A stretch of 64,000 nucleotides of DNA from DATHTC01 sp963746805 (GTDB taxonomy: Bacteria; Actinomycetota; Thermoleophilia; Gaiellales; Gaiellaceae), in NCBI GenBank assembly GCA_963746805.1, contig CAVVCQ010000008.1:992001-1056000 (forward strand), in the 5' to 3' direction. A program made the translations under genes and the position numbers. The notes under the pieces are model-generated. The model was not told where the DNA came from. It saw only the letters and a program-made list of their open reading frames with translations, and searched no databases. How positions within the stretch are numbered: position 1 is the first letter of the stretch; each line of letters starts with the position of its first letter. Below are positions 24,266-32,425 of this stretch, one piece after another.

Positions 24266-25711
24266 GTGGCGTCGCGGCGCAGGCTGATCGTCGTCTCCAA
24301 CCGCGGCCCGGTCGGCTACGCGCGCGGCGACGACGGCGTGCGCGTGGCGCGCCGGGGCGGCGGGGGGCTCGTGACCGCGCTGCGCAGCCTCGTCGCGCAC
24401 CACGACGTGACGTGGATCGCGAGCGCGATCAGTGAGGAGGATCGCGCCGTCGCGATCGAGGCAGGGGGCGCCTTCGAGGAGACGCTGCGCGACGGGGCGC
24501 GCTGCCGGCTCCGGCTCGTGGTGCACGACCCCGCGGCGTACGACCGCTACTACAACGTCGTCGCGAACCCGACGCTCTGGTTTCTCCAGCACGACCTGTG
24601 GGGGCAGCTCGAGGACCGCGGCGGTGAGCTCGAACGCGCCTGGGAGGACGGCTACGTCCCGGTCAACCATGCCTTCGCCGTCGCGGTGCTCGAGGAGCTC
24701 GCGGAGCGGCCGGACGCGACCGTCTTCTTCCACGACTACCACCTCTACGTCGCCCCGCTCGTCGTCCGCCACGAGCGCCGCGACGCGCTCCTTGCGCATT
24801 TCACGCACATCCCGTGGCCGCCGCCCGACCGCTGGCGCGTCCTGCCGGAGCCGATGCGCGGGGCGATCCATGCCGGCCTCGTCGCGAACGACGTCGTCGC
24901 GTTCCACACGGAACGATGGGCCGGCGCCTTCCGCGAGTCGGCCGCCGAGGTACTGGGCCTGGACGCGCTCGCGCGGACGACGGTCGCCGCGCACCCGATC
25001 TCGATCGACCCGAGAGAGTTCGAGGAGCTCGCGTCGAGCCCGGGCGTGCTGGAGGCAGAGCAGCGGCTCGAGGAGGGGCGGCCGGAGCGGCTGGTGCTGC
25101 GTGTCGACCGCACCGACCCGTCGAAGAACGTCGTGCGCGGCGTGCTCGCGTTCGAACGGTTCCTCGAGACGACGCCGGAGGCCGTCGGGCGCGTGGGCAT
25201 GCGCGCCCTGCTCGACCCGTCGCGGCAGACGATCCCCGAGTACGTCACGTACCTCGAGGCGATCCGGCGCGAGATCGCGCGCGTCAACGAGCGCTTCGGG
25301 CGCGACGGCTGGCTGCCCATCGACCTCCGCGTGCAGGACGACTTTGCCGCCTCGGTCGCCGCGTACAAGCAGTTCGACGTGCTGCTCGTCAACTCGGTCT
25401 ACGACGGGCTCAACCTCGTCGCGAAGGAGGCGCCGCTCGTGAACGAGCGGGACGGCGTGCTCGTGCTCTCCCGCAACGCAGGCGCGTTCGAGGAGCTCGC
25501 GGACTGGGTCGTCCCGGTCGATCCGCTCGACGTCGAGGGCCAGGCCGCGGCGCTGCGTGAGGCACTCGGGCTCGACGCGGGCGAGCGCCGCCGGCGGCTC
25601 GACGCGATCCGTGGCCAGGTACGCGAGCACGACCTCGAGCACTGGCTCGACGCGCTGCTCGCCGACTTCGACGCCGCGGCCGGGCGCAAACGGCACGCGG
25701 CCTCGCGGTAG
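24266..25711 (+). CDS. GT20-family glycosyltransferase, trehalose-6-phosphate synthase-like (divergent)
   Basis: Related to OtsA, which makes trehalose-6-phosphate from UDP-glucose and glucose-6-phosphate. The 481-residue product has RLIVVSNRGPVGYARGDDGV, RRGGGGLVTALRSLV, FFHDYHLYVAPLVVR, and FTHIPWPPPDRWRVLPEPMR. The usual GxDRLDYTKG segment reads RVDRTDPSKNVVRGVLAFER, and the C-terminal D-G-M-N-L-V motif reads YDGLNLVAKEAPLVNERDGV. Substrate specificity may therefore differ (for example another glucosyl-phosphate acceptor). No OtsB phosphatase is nearby. The GTG has a TACCCT -10 hexamer 6 nt upstream, which separates it from treT transcription. Confidence 0.8.
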   Translation: MASRRRLIVVSNRGPVGYARGDDGVRVARRGGGGLVTALRSLVAHHDVTWIASAISEEDRAVAIEAGGAFEETLRDGARCRLRLVVHDPAAYDRYYNVVANPTLWFLQHDLWGQLEDRGGELERAWEDGYVPVNHAFAVAVLEELAERPDATVFFHDYHLYVAPLVVRHERRDALLAHFTHIPWPPPDRWRVLPEPMRGAIHAGLVANDVVAFHTERWAGAFRESAAEVLGLDALARTTVAAHPISIDPREFEELASSPGVLEAEQRLEEGRPERLVLRVDRTDPSKNVVRGVLAFERFLETTPEAVGRVGMRALLDPSRQTIPEYVTYLEAIRREIARVNERFGRDGWLPIDLRVQDDFAASVAAYKQFDVLLVNSVYDGLNLVAKEAPLVNERDGVLVLSRNAGAFEELADWVVPVDPLDVEGQAAALREALGLDAGERRRRLDAIRGQVREHDLEHWLDALLADFDAAAGRKRHAASR

Positions 25712-25748
25712 CCGCCGCGACGCTCGCGCGGCGGTACGCTCAGCGGCC

Positions 25749-26190
25749 GTGAGCGAGTTCTCCCACGTGGACGAGGCCGGCGACGTCCGGATGGTCGACG
25801 TCGGCGGCAAGCCGGTGCAGCGGCGCCGGGCCGTCGCGGCCGCGACCGTGCGGATGGCGCCGGAGACGGCCGCGCGGCTTCGCGACCTGCCGAAGGGCGA
25901 CGCACTGGCGACGGCGCAGCTCGCGGGGATCATGGCCGCGAAGCGGACGAGCGAGCTGATTCCGCTCTGCCACCCGCTGCCGCTCTCGCACGTCGAGGTC
26001 GAGCTCGCCGTCACCGAGGACGCGGTCGAGATCACGGCCGCCGCGGCCACCGCCGCGCAGACCGGTGTCGAGATGGAGGCGCTCACCGCCGCGGCGATCG
26101 CGGCGCTGACGGTCTACGACATGGCCAAGGCCGTCGACAAGGGGCATGGTCGTCGAGGCCGTCCGGCTGGTGGAGAAGACGAAGGAGTGA
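25749..26190 (+). CDS. moaC: Cyclic pyranopterin monophosphate synthase MoaC (one frameshift)
   Basis: Second step of molybdenum cofactor synthesis. FSHVDEAGDVRMVDVGGKPV, ELIPLCHPLPLSHVEVELAV (active site) and GVEMEALTAAAIAALTVYDM are canonical. The frame then breaks at a GGGG run (26141-26144). With three G the protein continues DKGMVVEAVRLVEKTKE and stops at 26188-26190, the normal MoaC end. As written, it reads through into mogA. A TACGCT hexamer lies 8 nt before the GTG start. The overlap with mogA (GTGA, 26187-26190) supports the corrected reading. Confidence 0.88.
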
Positions 26191-26666
26191 AGGCCGCCGT
26201 CCTCACCGTGTCGGACGGGGTCTCGCAGGGCGTGCGCGAGGACCGCAGCGGCGACGTGCTCGCGGAGCTGCTCGCCGGCGAGGGCTACGAGGTCGAGCGC
26301 CACATCGTCCCCGACGAGGGCGGACGCATCGCGGAGGCGCTCGAGGAGCTGGCCGCGGCCAACCGGCTCGTCCTCACGACCGGCGGCACCGGGCTCGGCC
26401 CGCGCGACGTGACGCCCGAGGCGACGCGCGCCGTGCTCGAGCGCGAGGCTCCCGGGATCGCCGAGGCGCTGCGCGCCGACTCGATCGCGAAGACGCCGCA
26501 CGGCCTTCTCTCACGAGGTGTGGCCGGCGTCCGCGGCACGACGCTGATCGTCAACCTCCCCGGCTCGACCGGCGGCTGCCGCGACGGGTTCGCGATCCTG
26601 CGGCCGGCGCTCGCGCACGCACTCGAGCTCCTCGCCGGCGAGCAGACGGAGCACGTGCAGACGTGA
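26187..26666 (+). CDS. mogA: Molybdopterin adenylyltransferase MogA/MoaB
   Basis: Adenylates molybdopterin before metal insertion by MoeA. The 159-residue product reads VKAAVLTVSDGVSQGVREDR, RLVLTTGGTGLGPRDVTPEA and GLLSRGVAGVRGTTLIVNLP, then GSTGGCRDGFAIL, the MoaB/MogA signatures at the right length. GTG 26187 overlaps the moaC stop, and its stop overlaps the next GTG (26663). Coupled translation of moaC-mogA-prenyltransferase is therefore likely. Confidence 0.92.
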   Translation: MKAAVLTVSDGVSQGVREDRSGDVLAELLAGEGYEVERHIVPDEGGRIAEALEELAAANRLVLTTGGTGLGPRDVTPEATRAVLEREAPGIAEALRADSIAKTPHGLLSRGVAGVRGTTLIVNLPGSTGGCRDGFAILRPALAHALELLAGEQTEHVQT

Positions 26667-27526
26667 CCGAGACGCTCGCGCCGCTGCCGGTCCGCTTCGC
26701 GCGGCTGGTGAAGATCGAGCACACGGTCTTCGCGCTCCCGTTCGCCTACGTCGGCGCTCTCCTCGCCGTCGACGGCTGGCCGGGCTGGGCGGACATGCTC
26801 TGGATCACGGTCGCGATGGCAGGCGCTCGCTCGCTCGCGATGGCGCTGAACCGGCTGATCGACGCCGAGATCGACGCGCGCAACCCGCGCACGGCGTCGC
26901 GCGAGCTCCCGTCGGGACAGCTCGCGCGTGGCCAGGTCGTCGCCTTCTGCGTCGTCTCGCTCGTGGTCTTCCTCGTCGCCGTGTGGCAGCTCGACCCGAT
27001 CATCCGCTGGCTCTGGCCGATCCCGGTCGCCGCGTTCGTCGTGTACCCGTACCTCAAGCGGTTCACCTGGTTGGCGCACGTGTGGCTCGGCGCGGTCGAC
27101 GGGCTCGCGCCGGTCGGCGCCTGGGCGGCGGTCACGGGCGAGCTGCCCTGGGAGGCGTGGGCGCTCGGCGCGGCGGTCGCCTGCTGGATCGCCGGGTTCG
27201 ACCTCTTCTACGCGCTGTTCGACCGGGACGTCGACCTGCAGCAGGGCCTGCGCTCGTGGGCGACGCGGTTCGGCGTGGGAGGCGTCTTCGCCGGCGCGCG
27301 CGTGTTCCACGTCCTCACGATCGCGTTCCTCGTCGCGGTGGGGCTCGGGCTGGACGTCGGCGTCTTCTACTGGCTCGGCGTCGCCGTCGTCGCGGTGCTG
27401 CTCCTGTACGAGCACCTGCTGATCCGGCCTCACGACCTGCGCCGCCTCGACGCCGCATTCTTCACCGTCAACGGCGTGATCAGCGTCGTCTTCTGCGCGT
27501 TCGTCGCGCTCGACGTGCTCGTCTAG
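26663..27526 (+). CDS. UbiA-family prenyltransferase (MqnP-like)
   Basis: A membrane enzyme that prenylates an aromatic ring in quinone synthesis. The 287-residue product has 8-9 helices and the two Asp-rich motifs: ALNRLIDAEIDARNPRTASR (NxxxDxxxD) and GFDLFYALFDRDVDLQQGLR. The form with LPSG after the first motif and LRSWATRFG after the second resembles MqnP of the futalosine menaquinone pathway, but assignment within UbiA by eye is tentative. GTG 26663 overlaps mogA. Its TAG shares CTAG with the convergent RodZ-like gene. Confidence 0.85.
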   Translation: MTETLAPLPVRFARLVKIEHTVFALPFAYVGALLAVDGWPGWADMLWITVAMAGARSLAMALNRLIDAEIDARNPRTASRELPSGQLARGQVVAFCVVSLVVFLVAVWQLDPIIRWLWPIPVAAFVVYPYLKRFTWLAHVWLGAVDGLAPVGAWAAVTGELPWEAWALGAAVACWIAGFDLFYALFDRDVDLQQGLRSWATRFGVGGVFAGARVFHVLTIAFLVAVGLGLDVGVFYWLGVAVVAVLLLYEHLLIRPHDLRRLDAAFFTVNGVISVVFCAFVALDVLV

Positions 27527-28233
27527 ACGGCGCGCAGGCCGCGGCGGGTCGCGACGAACGCCGTCGCGTCAGGGACGGCGACCGCGCGGCGACCCAGGGC
27601 CGCTGCGAGCGCGGTGGGCTTCCCGGCGCGGATCCAGAGCGGCTTCGCGAGCCCGAGCTTGAGCGTCCGGCCGCGCCGCAGCGTCCCGGCCCAGACGAGC
27701 TTGCCCTTCGCGGAGCGGAAGCGGACGGCGACCCACGAGTCGTCGCGCGCCGTCAGCAGCAGCGGTCGCGCGGGTGCCGGTGCAGGCGCCGCCGGCGCGG
27801 CGGCGGGCTGCGTCCTCGGCGCCGAGACCGGCTCGGTGCGGGCCGGCGCGGCCTCCTCGCGGGAGTCGAGCTGCCACGCGGCCACGGCGAGCACGGCGGC
27901 GAGCCCGACTGCCAGCCCGACGAACAGCGGTGCGCGCGGCCGCCGCGGCTCGTACGGGCGCTCTGCGACCGGTGCGATCCGCTCCTCGGTCTCGCGCCGG
28001 TTGTCGCGGAAGGCGGCCAGGTATTGCTGCGGATCGAGCTCGAGGTAGGACGCATACGTGCGCAGGAACCCCTTCGCGTACGCCTCCGCGGGCAGTTCGT
28101 CCCAGCGGTCGTCCTCGATCGCCTCGAGGTAGCGGATGCGGATGCGGGTCGCCGCCTCGACGCGGTCGAGTCCGATCCCGCTGCGGATGCGCGCCTCGCG
28201 GAGACTGGGGCCGATGCCGAGCGTCTCGAGCAT
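27523..28233 (-). CDS. RodZ-like membrane protein with N-terminal helix-turn-helix
   Basis: A 236-residue protein with a Cro/RodZ-type HTH (PSLREARIRSGIGLDRVEAA, RIRYLEAIEDDRWDELPAEA, then YAKGFLRTYASYLELD), a transmembrane helix (LFVGLAVGLAAVLAVAAWQL, near 103-122), an Ala/Pro-rich linker, and a C-terminal DUF4115-like beta domain (SWVAVRFRSAKGKLVWAGTL). RodZ links MreB to the elongation machinery. No mreB is in this window. It is divergent from ccmA with a 50-nt gap. Confidence 0.88.
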   Translation of the reverse strand: MLETLGIGPSLREARIRSGIGLDRVEAATRIRIRYLEAIEDDRWDELPAEAYAKGFLRTYASYLELDPQQYLAAFRDNRRETEERIAPVAERPYEPRRPRAPLFVGLAVGLAAVLAVAAWQLDSREEAAPARTEPVSAPRTQPAAAPAAPAPAPARPLLLTARDDSWVAVRFRSAKGKLVWAGTLRRGRTLKLGLAKPLWIRAGKPTALAAALGRRAVAVPDATAFVATRRGLRAV

Positions 28234-28283
28234 CTGGACGGTCCGGGTTCGCGCCCGGCGGCCCGACTCCTACACTGGCGTCC

Positions 28284-28868
28284 GTGATCCGCGCGCGGGG
28301 CCTGGAGAAGCGGTACGGCGCGAAGCGCGTGCTCCGCGGGCTCGACCTCGACGTGCCCTCCGGCGCCTTCACGCTCGTCACCGGGCCGAACGGGTCGGGC
28401 AAGACGACGCTGCTCCGCCTGGTCGCAGGCCTGCTCGCGCCGAGCCGGGGCGAGCTCGAGGTCGCGGTCGAGCGCGGCCGCGTCGGCTTCCTCGCTCACG
28501 AGCCGCTCGTCTATCGCGAGCTGACCGCGGTCGAGAACCTCGACCTCTTCGGCCGGCTCTACCGCGTGCCTGAGCGGCGCGAGCGGATCGGGATGCTGCT
28601 CGAGCGCTTCGGGCTCTGGGACGCACGTGCCGACCGCGTCGCGACGTACTCGCGCGGGATGCAGCAGCGGCTCGCGCTCTGTCGCGCGCTGCTCCACGAT
28701 CCGGAGCTCCTGCTCCTCGACGAGCCCTACAACGCACTCGACGCCGAGGGAGCGGAGCTGCTCGACCGCGAGCTGCGCGGGCTCGCCACGGGCCGCACCT
28801 TCCTCGTCGCCACCCACGACCCGGAGCGCCTCGGGCCGCTCGCATCGGCGCGGGTCGCGTTCACATGA
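28284..28868 (+). CDS. ccmA: Heme exporter ATP-binding protein CcmA
   Basis: ATPase of the CcmABCD complex that releases heme-loaded CcmE during cytochrome c maturation. The 194-residue product has Walker A (VTGPNGSGKTTLLRLVAGLL), the ABC signature (YSRGMQQRLALCRALL), Walker B (LLLLDEPYNALD) and the H-loop (VATHDPERLG). The GTG at 28284 is preceded by TACACT, ending 7 nt upstream, so the operon message is probably leaderless. The stop overlaps the ccmB ATG (ATGA). Confidence 0.93.
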   Translation: MIRARGLEKRYGAKRVLRGLDLDVPSGAFTLVTGPNGSGKTTLLRLVAGLLAPSRGELEVAVERGRVGFLAHEPLVYRELTAVENLDLFGRLYRVPERRERIGMLLERFGLWDARADRVATYSRGMQQRLALCRALLHDPELLLLDEPYNALDAEGAELLDRELRGLATGRTFLVATHDPERLGPLASARVAFT

Positions 28869-29503
28869 GCGGCTACGTCCGCGACGCCGCTGCGCTCGCG
28901 CGCAAGGATCTGCTGCTGGAGCTGCGCGGCAAGGAGCTGCTGCCGTCGATGGCGCTGTTCGTGCTCGCGATGCTCGTCGCGTTCCGCTTCGCGCTGACGG
29001 ACGAGCAGGAGGCCGCGTCGCAGGGGCTCCTCTGGATCGCGATCGTGTTCACCGCACTGCTCGGCCTCGGCCGCGCCTTCGTCGCCGAGCGCGAGCAGGG
29101 GATCCTCGACGCGCTCGTGCTCGCGCCGTGCGACCGCAGCGCGATCTGGCTGGGGAAGGTGCTCGCGACGATGGCCTTCCTCGTCGTCGTCGAGGCGGTC
29201 GCGCTGCCGGCGTTCGGGCTCTTCTTCGGCGGCGTCTCGTGGGCGACGGTCGCCGCCGTGGCGCTCGCGAACGTCGGCATCTGCGCCGTGGGCACGCTCC
29301 TCGCGGCGATGGCGGTCGCCGGGCGCGCGCGCGAGGTGCTGCTGCCGCTCCTGTTCCTCCCGCTCGCGATCCCGATCGTCGTCGGAGGCGTGGGCGCGAC
29401 GGTTGCCGACGACCCCGCCCGCTACCTGGCCTTCCTGGCCTTGTACGACGCCGTTTTCGCGATACTTGCCTGGGCCACCTTTGAGTACGTCGTCGTCGAA
29501 TAG
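28865..29503 (+). CDS. ccmB: Heme exporter membrane protein CcmB
   Basis: Membrane subunit of the CcmABCD ABC system. The 212-residue product has six hydrophobic segments and the family opening AAALARKDLLLELRGKELLP with SMALFVLAMLVAFRFAL, then GRAFVAEREQGILDALVLAP. Length and order are standard. Its 3' end overlaps the start of ccmC by 23 nt. Confidence 0.93.
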   Translation: MSGYVRDAAALARKDLLLELRGKELLPSMALFVLAMLVAFRFALTDEQEAASQGLLWIAIVFTALLGLGRAFVAEREQGILDALVLAPCDRSAIWLGKVLATMAFLVVVEAVALPAFGLFFGGVSWATVAAVALANVGICAVGTLLAAMAVAGRAREVLLPLLFLPLAIPIVVGGVGATVADDPARYLAFLALYDAVFAILAWATFEYVVVE

Positions 29504-30173
29504 GAGCGGGGCCGTCCTGGCGCTCGCGACCTTCGTCCTGCTCGGGGGCGGGATCGCGCTGGCCCTCCTCTGGGCGCCCGAGGACGCGGACCAGGGGCCG
29601 AGCCAGCGGATCTTCTACGTGCACGTCCCGCTGGCGCTGACCGCGTACGCGTGCTTCTTCTGGGGCGCGTGGAAAGGGCTGCGGCTGCTGATGACGCGCG
29701 ACGAGCGGCACGACCTCGAGGGCTACACCGCCGTGCACCTCGGGCTCATCTTCGGCCTGCTCACGCTCGCCACGGGCTCGATCTGGGCGAAGATCTCGTG
29801 GGGCGTGTGGTGGAGCTGGGGCGAACGACAGCTCGTGCTCTTCCTGATCCTGTTCCTCTTCTACTCGGCCTACTTCATGCTCCGCTACTCGCTGGAGCCG
29901 GGCGCCTCGCGCGCGAACATCAGTGCCGTCTACGCGCTCGTCGGCGTCGTGCTGATCCCGGTCTCGTTCCTCGCGATCCGGCTCGCCGAAAACTTCATCC
30001 ACCCGGTCGTGTTCACGCGCGACGTGCAGGACAACCTGCCGACGGAGATGCTCGTCACGGTCGCCGTCTGCCAGGCCGGGATGCTCGCGCTCGCGGCGAC
30101 GCTGTACCGGAACGAGCTGCTCGGCAAGCGGCTCGACGAGCGACTCAAGGAGCTGCGGGAGGCGCTGGCATGA
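29481..30173 (+). CDS. ccmC: Heme transporter CcmC
   Basis: Presents heme to CcmE on the outer face of the membrane. The 230-residue product has six helices and the Trp-rich heme-handling loop SWGVWWSWGERQLVLFLILF, where the usual WWxWD Asp is Gly. Flanking histidines are in FYVHVPLALTAYACFFWGAW and NFIHPVVFTRDVQDNLPTEM. I chose TTG 29481, inside ccmB, because it gives the family-typical N-terminus before the first helix (VLALATFVLLGGGIALALLW). Confidence 0.9.
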   Translation: MSTSSSNRSGAVLALATFVLLGGGIALALLWAPEDADQGPSQRIFYVHVPLALTAYACFFWGAWKGLRLLMTRDERHDLEGYTAVHLGLIFGLLTLATGSIWAKISWGVWWSWGERQLVLFLILFLFYSAYFMLRYSLEPGASRANISAVYALVGVVLIPVSFLAIRLAENFIHPVVFTRDVQDNLPTEMLVTVAVCQAGMLALAATLYRNELLGKRLDERLKELREALA

Positions 30174-30325
30174 GCAGCGGCGAGAAGTACCTCTCGGCCG
30201 CCTACGTCGTCGTGCTCCTGACGGTGCTCGCCTACCTGTTGATCCACACGCTGCGGCTCTCCCGGCTCGAGCGCGAGATCGCGGACCTTGCCGAGCGCGT
30301 GCTGGCGCGGAGAGACGATGGCTGA
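30170..30325 (+). CDS. CcmD-like small membrane protein
   Basis: A 51-residue protein with one transmembrane helix (LSAAYVVVLLTVLAYLLIHT) followed by a charged helix (LSRLEREIADLAERVLARRD). CcmD has this topology and position, stabilising the CcmABC complex and aiding release of holo-CcmE. Sequence alone is weak evidence at this size, so the call rests mainly on context. The ATG overlaps the ccmC stop, and the next gene starts 8 nt before its end. Confidence 0.75.
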   Translation: MSSGEKYLSAAYVVVLLTVLAYLLIHTLRLSRLEREIADLAERVLARRDDG

Positions 30326-31091
30326 GTTCCTCGTCTGGCCGGCGCTGTTCGCGTACTCGGAGGCGGCCGTCGCCTCGGCGGCGGAGGTGCGGCACCCGGG
30401 GCTGGCGGGGCGCCTCGCGGTCTGGGGCGTCCGGCTCGGTTGGCTCGCGCAGACGGCGCTCCTCGTCGCGCAGGCGACACAGGCCGATGCGTTTCCATGG
30501 TCGACGTGGGCGGGCGCGCTCAACCTGCTCTCCTGGCTCGTGGTGTCGGTCTACCTCGTCTGGGGCTGCCGCGCGTCGTTCCGGCTGCTCGGCCTTGCCG
30601 TGACACCGGTCGCCGCGATCCTGCTCGGGGCGGCGTGGGCGGGCGGCGGCACCGGCGCCGAGGGCGACCATCCGGGCATCCTCCTCGCGACGCACGTCTC
30701 GCTGATGCTCGCCGGCTTCGCGGCGTTCGCGCTCGCGGCAGGGCTCGCCGGGCTCTACCTCTGGCAGGAGCGGCGGCTGAAGCGGCGCGAGCCGACGCTG
30801 CTGCGGCTGCGCATCCCGCCGCTCGAGACGCTCGACCGGCTCGAGGCGCGGACGCTCGTCGCCGGGCTCGTCACATTGACGCTCGGGATCCTCGTCGGGA
30901 TCGCGAGCCTCGCCGTCGACGGCGGCTCCGTCGACGCGGCGATGGCGGCGACGCTCGGCGCCTGGGTCGTCTACGCCGGCTACGTCGTCTTCCGCCTGCG
31001 CGGGCTCCAGGGCCGCCGCGCGGCGCTCTACGCCGTCGCCGCGATCGCGGCCGTCGTCCTCGTCCTGCCCGTGACCCACTTCGCCGGATGA
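30318..31091 (+). CDS. Cytochrome c assembly / HemX-like membrane protein (CcsA family)
   Basis: A 257-residue protein with about eight helices. Family features are the histidine in GILLATHVSLMLAGFAAFAL, the basic loop LYLWQERRLKRREPTLLRLR and the closing YAVAAIAAVVLVLPVTHFAG. The position directly before hemA matches HemX, a membrane protein that influences GluTR levels in Bacillus. The position after ccmABCD matches a CcsA-type heme handler. I cannot separate the two from sequence alone. It overlaps hemA by 4 nt. Confidence 0.85.
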   Translation: MAEFLVWPALFAYSEAAVASAAEVRHPGLAGRLAVWGVRLGWLAQTALLVAQATQADAFPWSTWAGALNLLSWLVVSVYLVWGCRASFRLLGLAVTPVAAILLGAAWAGGGTGAEGDHPGILLATHVSLMLAGFAAFALAAGLAGLYLWQERRLKRREPTLLRLRIPPLETLDRLEARTLVAGLVTLTLGILVGIASLAVDGGSVDAAMAATLGAWVVYAGYVVFRLRGLQGRRAALYAVAAIAAVVLVLPVTHFAG

Positions 31092-32305
31092 AGCTGGTCC
31101 TCGTCGGCACGTCGCACCACCGCGCGCCGGTCGAGCTCCGGGAACGGGTGGCGCTCGACCGCGAGCGGGCGGCCGAGGCGGCGGAGCAGCTCGCGGCCAG
31201 CGGCGCGGAGGCGGTCGTCCTCTCGACCTGCAACCGCACCGAGGCCTACGTCGCGCACCGGGACGAGGCCGCGGCGGAGACGATTGCGATGGCGCTGTTC
31301 GCCGACCCCGAGCTTTCGCCCGCGCTCTATCGGCTGCGGGACGAGGCGGCGGCGCTGCACCTCTTCCGCGTCGCCGCCGGGCTCGACTCGATGGTGCCGG
31401 GTGAGGGCGAGATCCTCGGGCAGGTGCGGGTCGCATACGAGGTCGGCTCCACCGGGCCGGTGCTCGACCACCTCTTCCGCCAGGCGCTGCATGCGGGCAA
31501 GAAGGTGCGCACGCACACGGCGATCGCCGAGAGCCCGGCGTCGGTGTCGGCCGCGGCGGCCGCGCTCGCGCAGTCCGTCTTCGGCGACCTCGACGGGCGG
31601 CGGATCCTGCTGCTCGGCGCCGGCAAGGTGTCCGAGCTCGCCGCGCGGAACCTGCTCAGCCGCGGCGCCGAGGTCGCGTTCGTCGCCAACCGGACGGCGG
31701 AGCGCGCGGCGGATCTCGCGGCCAAGGTGGGTGGCGAGCCGCTGCCGTGGGAGCGGATCGGCGAGGAGCTGGCGCGGGCGGACGTGGTCGTCTCGTCGAC
31801 GAGCGCGCCGGGGATCGTGCTCCACGCCGCCGACGTGCCGCCGCGCCGCGGACGACCGCTGCTGCTCGTCGACCTTGCCGTGCCGCGCGACCTCGACCCG
31901 GCGATCCACGAGCTCGACGGCTGCTACCTCTACGACATCGACGATCTCGAGGCCGTCGTCGCGGAGTCCCTCGCCACGCGTCGCGGGGAGGCAGCGCGCG
32001 CGGAGCGGATCGTCGCGTCCGAGGCCGATCGCTGGCGCGACTGGCAGGCGTCGCTCGACGTCGTCCCGGCGATCGCGTCGCTGCGCGCGCGCGCCGAGGA
32101 GATCCGCCGCGCGGAGCTCGACCGCGTCGCCGGTCGCCTCTCGGACGAGGAGCGACGCGCCGTCGAGTCGGTCACCGCGCGGATGCTCGACAAGCTCCTC
32201 CACCTGCCGACGGTGCGGATGAAGCAGGCCGCCGTGACAGCCGATGGGGTGGTCTATGCTGACGCGGTGCGCCACCTGTTCGGCCTCGGCGAGGAGCAGC
32301 GCTGA
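31088..32305 (+). CDS. hemA: Glutamyl-tRNA reductase
   Basis: First committed step of C5 tetrapyrrole synthesis: reduces Glu-tRNA to glutamate-1-semialdehyde with NADPH. The 405-residue product has VGTSHHRAPVELRERVALDR, the catalytic Cys in LSTCNRTEAYV, SMVPGEGEILGQVRVAYEVG, an NADPH domain (ILLLGAGKVSELAARNLLSR) and a C-terminal dimerisation helix. Length is normal. Coupled to the HemX-like gene by ATGA. The 120-nt gap to hemC contains nothing recognisable. Confidence 0.95.
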   Translation: MKLVLVGTSHHRAPVELRERVALDRERAAEAAEQLAASGAEAVVLSTCNRTEAYVAHRDEAAAETIAMALFADPELSPALYRLRDEAAALHLFRVAAGLDSMVPGEGEILGQVRVAYEVGSTGPVLDHLFRQALHAGKKVRTHTAIAESPASVSAAAAALAQSVFGDLDGRRILLLGAGKVSELAARNLLSRGAEVAFVANRTAERAADLAAKVGGEPLPWERIGEELARADVVVSSTSAPGIVLHAADVPPRRGRPLLLVDLAVPRDLDPAIHELDGCYLYDIDDLEAVVAESLATRRGEAARAERIVASEADRWRDWQASLDVVPAIASLRARAEEIRRAELDRVAGRLSDEERRAVESVTARMLDKLLHLPTVRMKQAAVTADGVVYADAVRHLFGLGEEQR

Positions 32306-32425
32306 CCGGTCTCCGGTCGCTTACGGGGCGTCCGCTTCCGGTGCAGGCTCCGACCGCGTTCGTGCGCGTGCGGCCGAGGGGCGCCCACGCCTGCGGGCTC
32401 ACGAAGCCGCGTCAGGTGCTGCGGT

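Noticed and set aside
28234..28283. Interlocked divergent promoter for the RodZ-like gene and ccmA
   Set aside because: The plus-strand TACACT is clear, but no convincing minus-strand hexamer overlaps it. The RodZ-like start is about 40 nt away.
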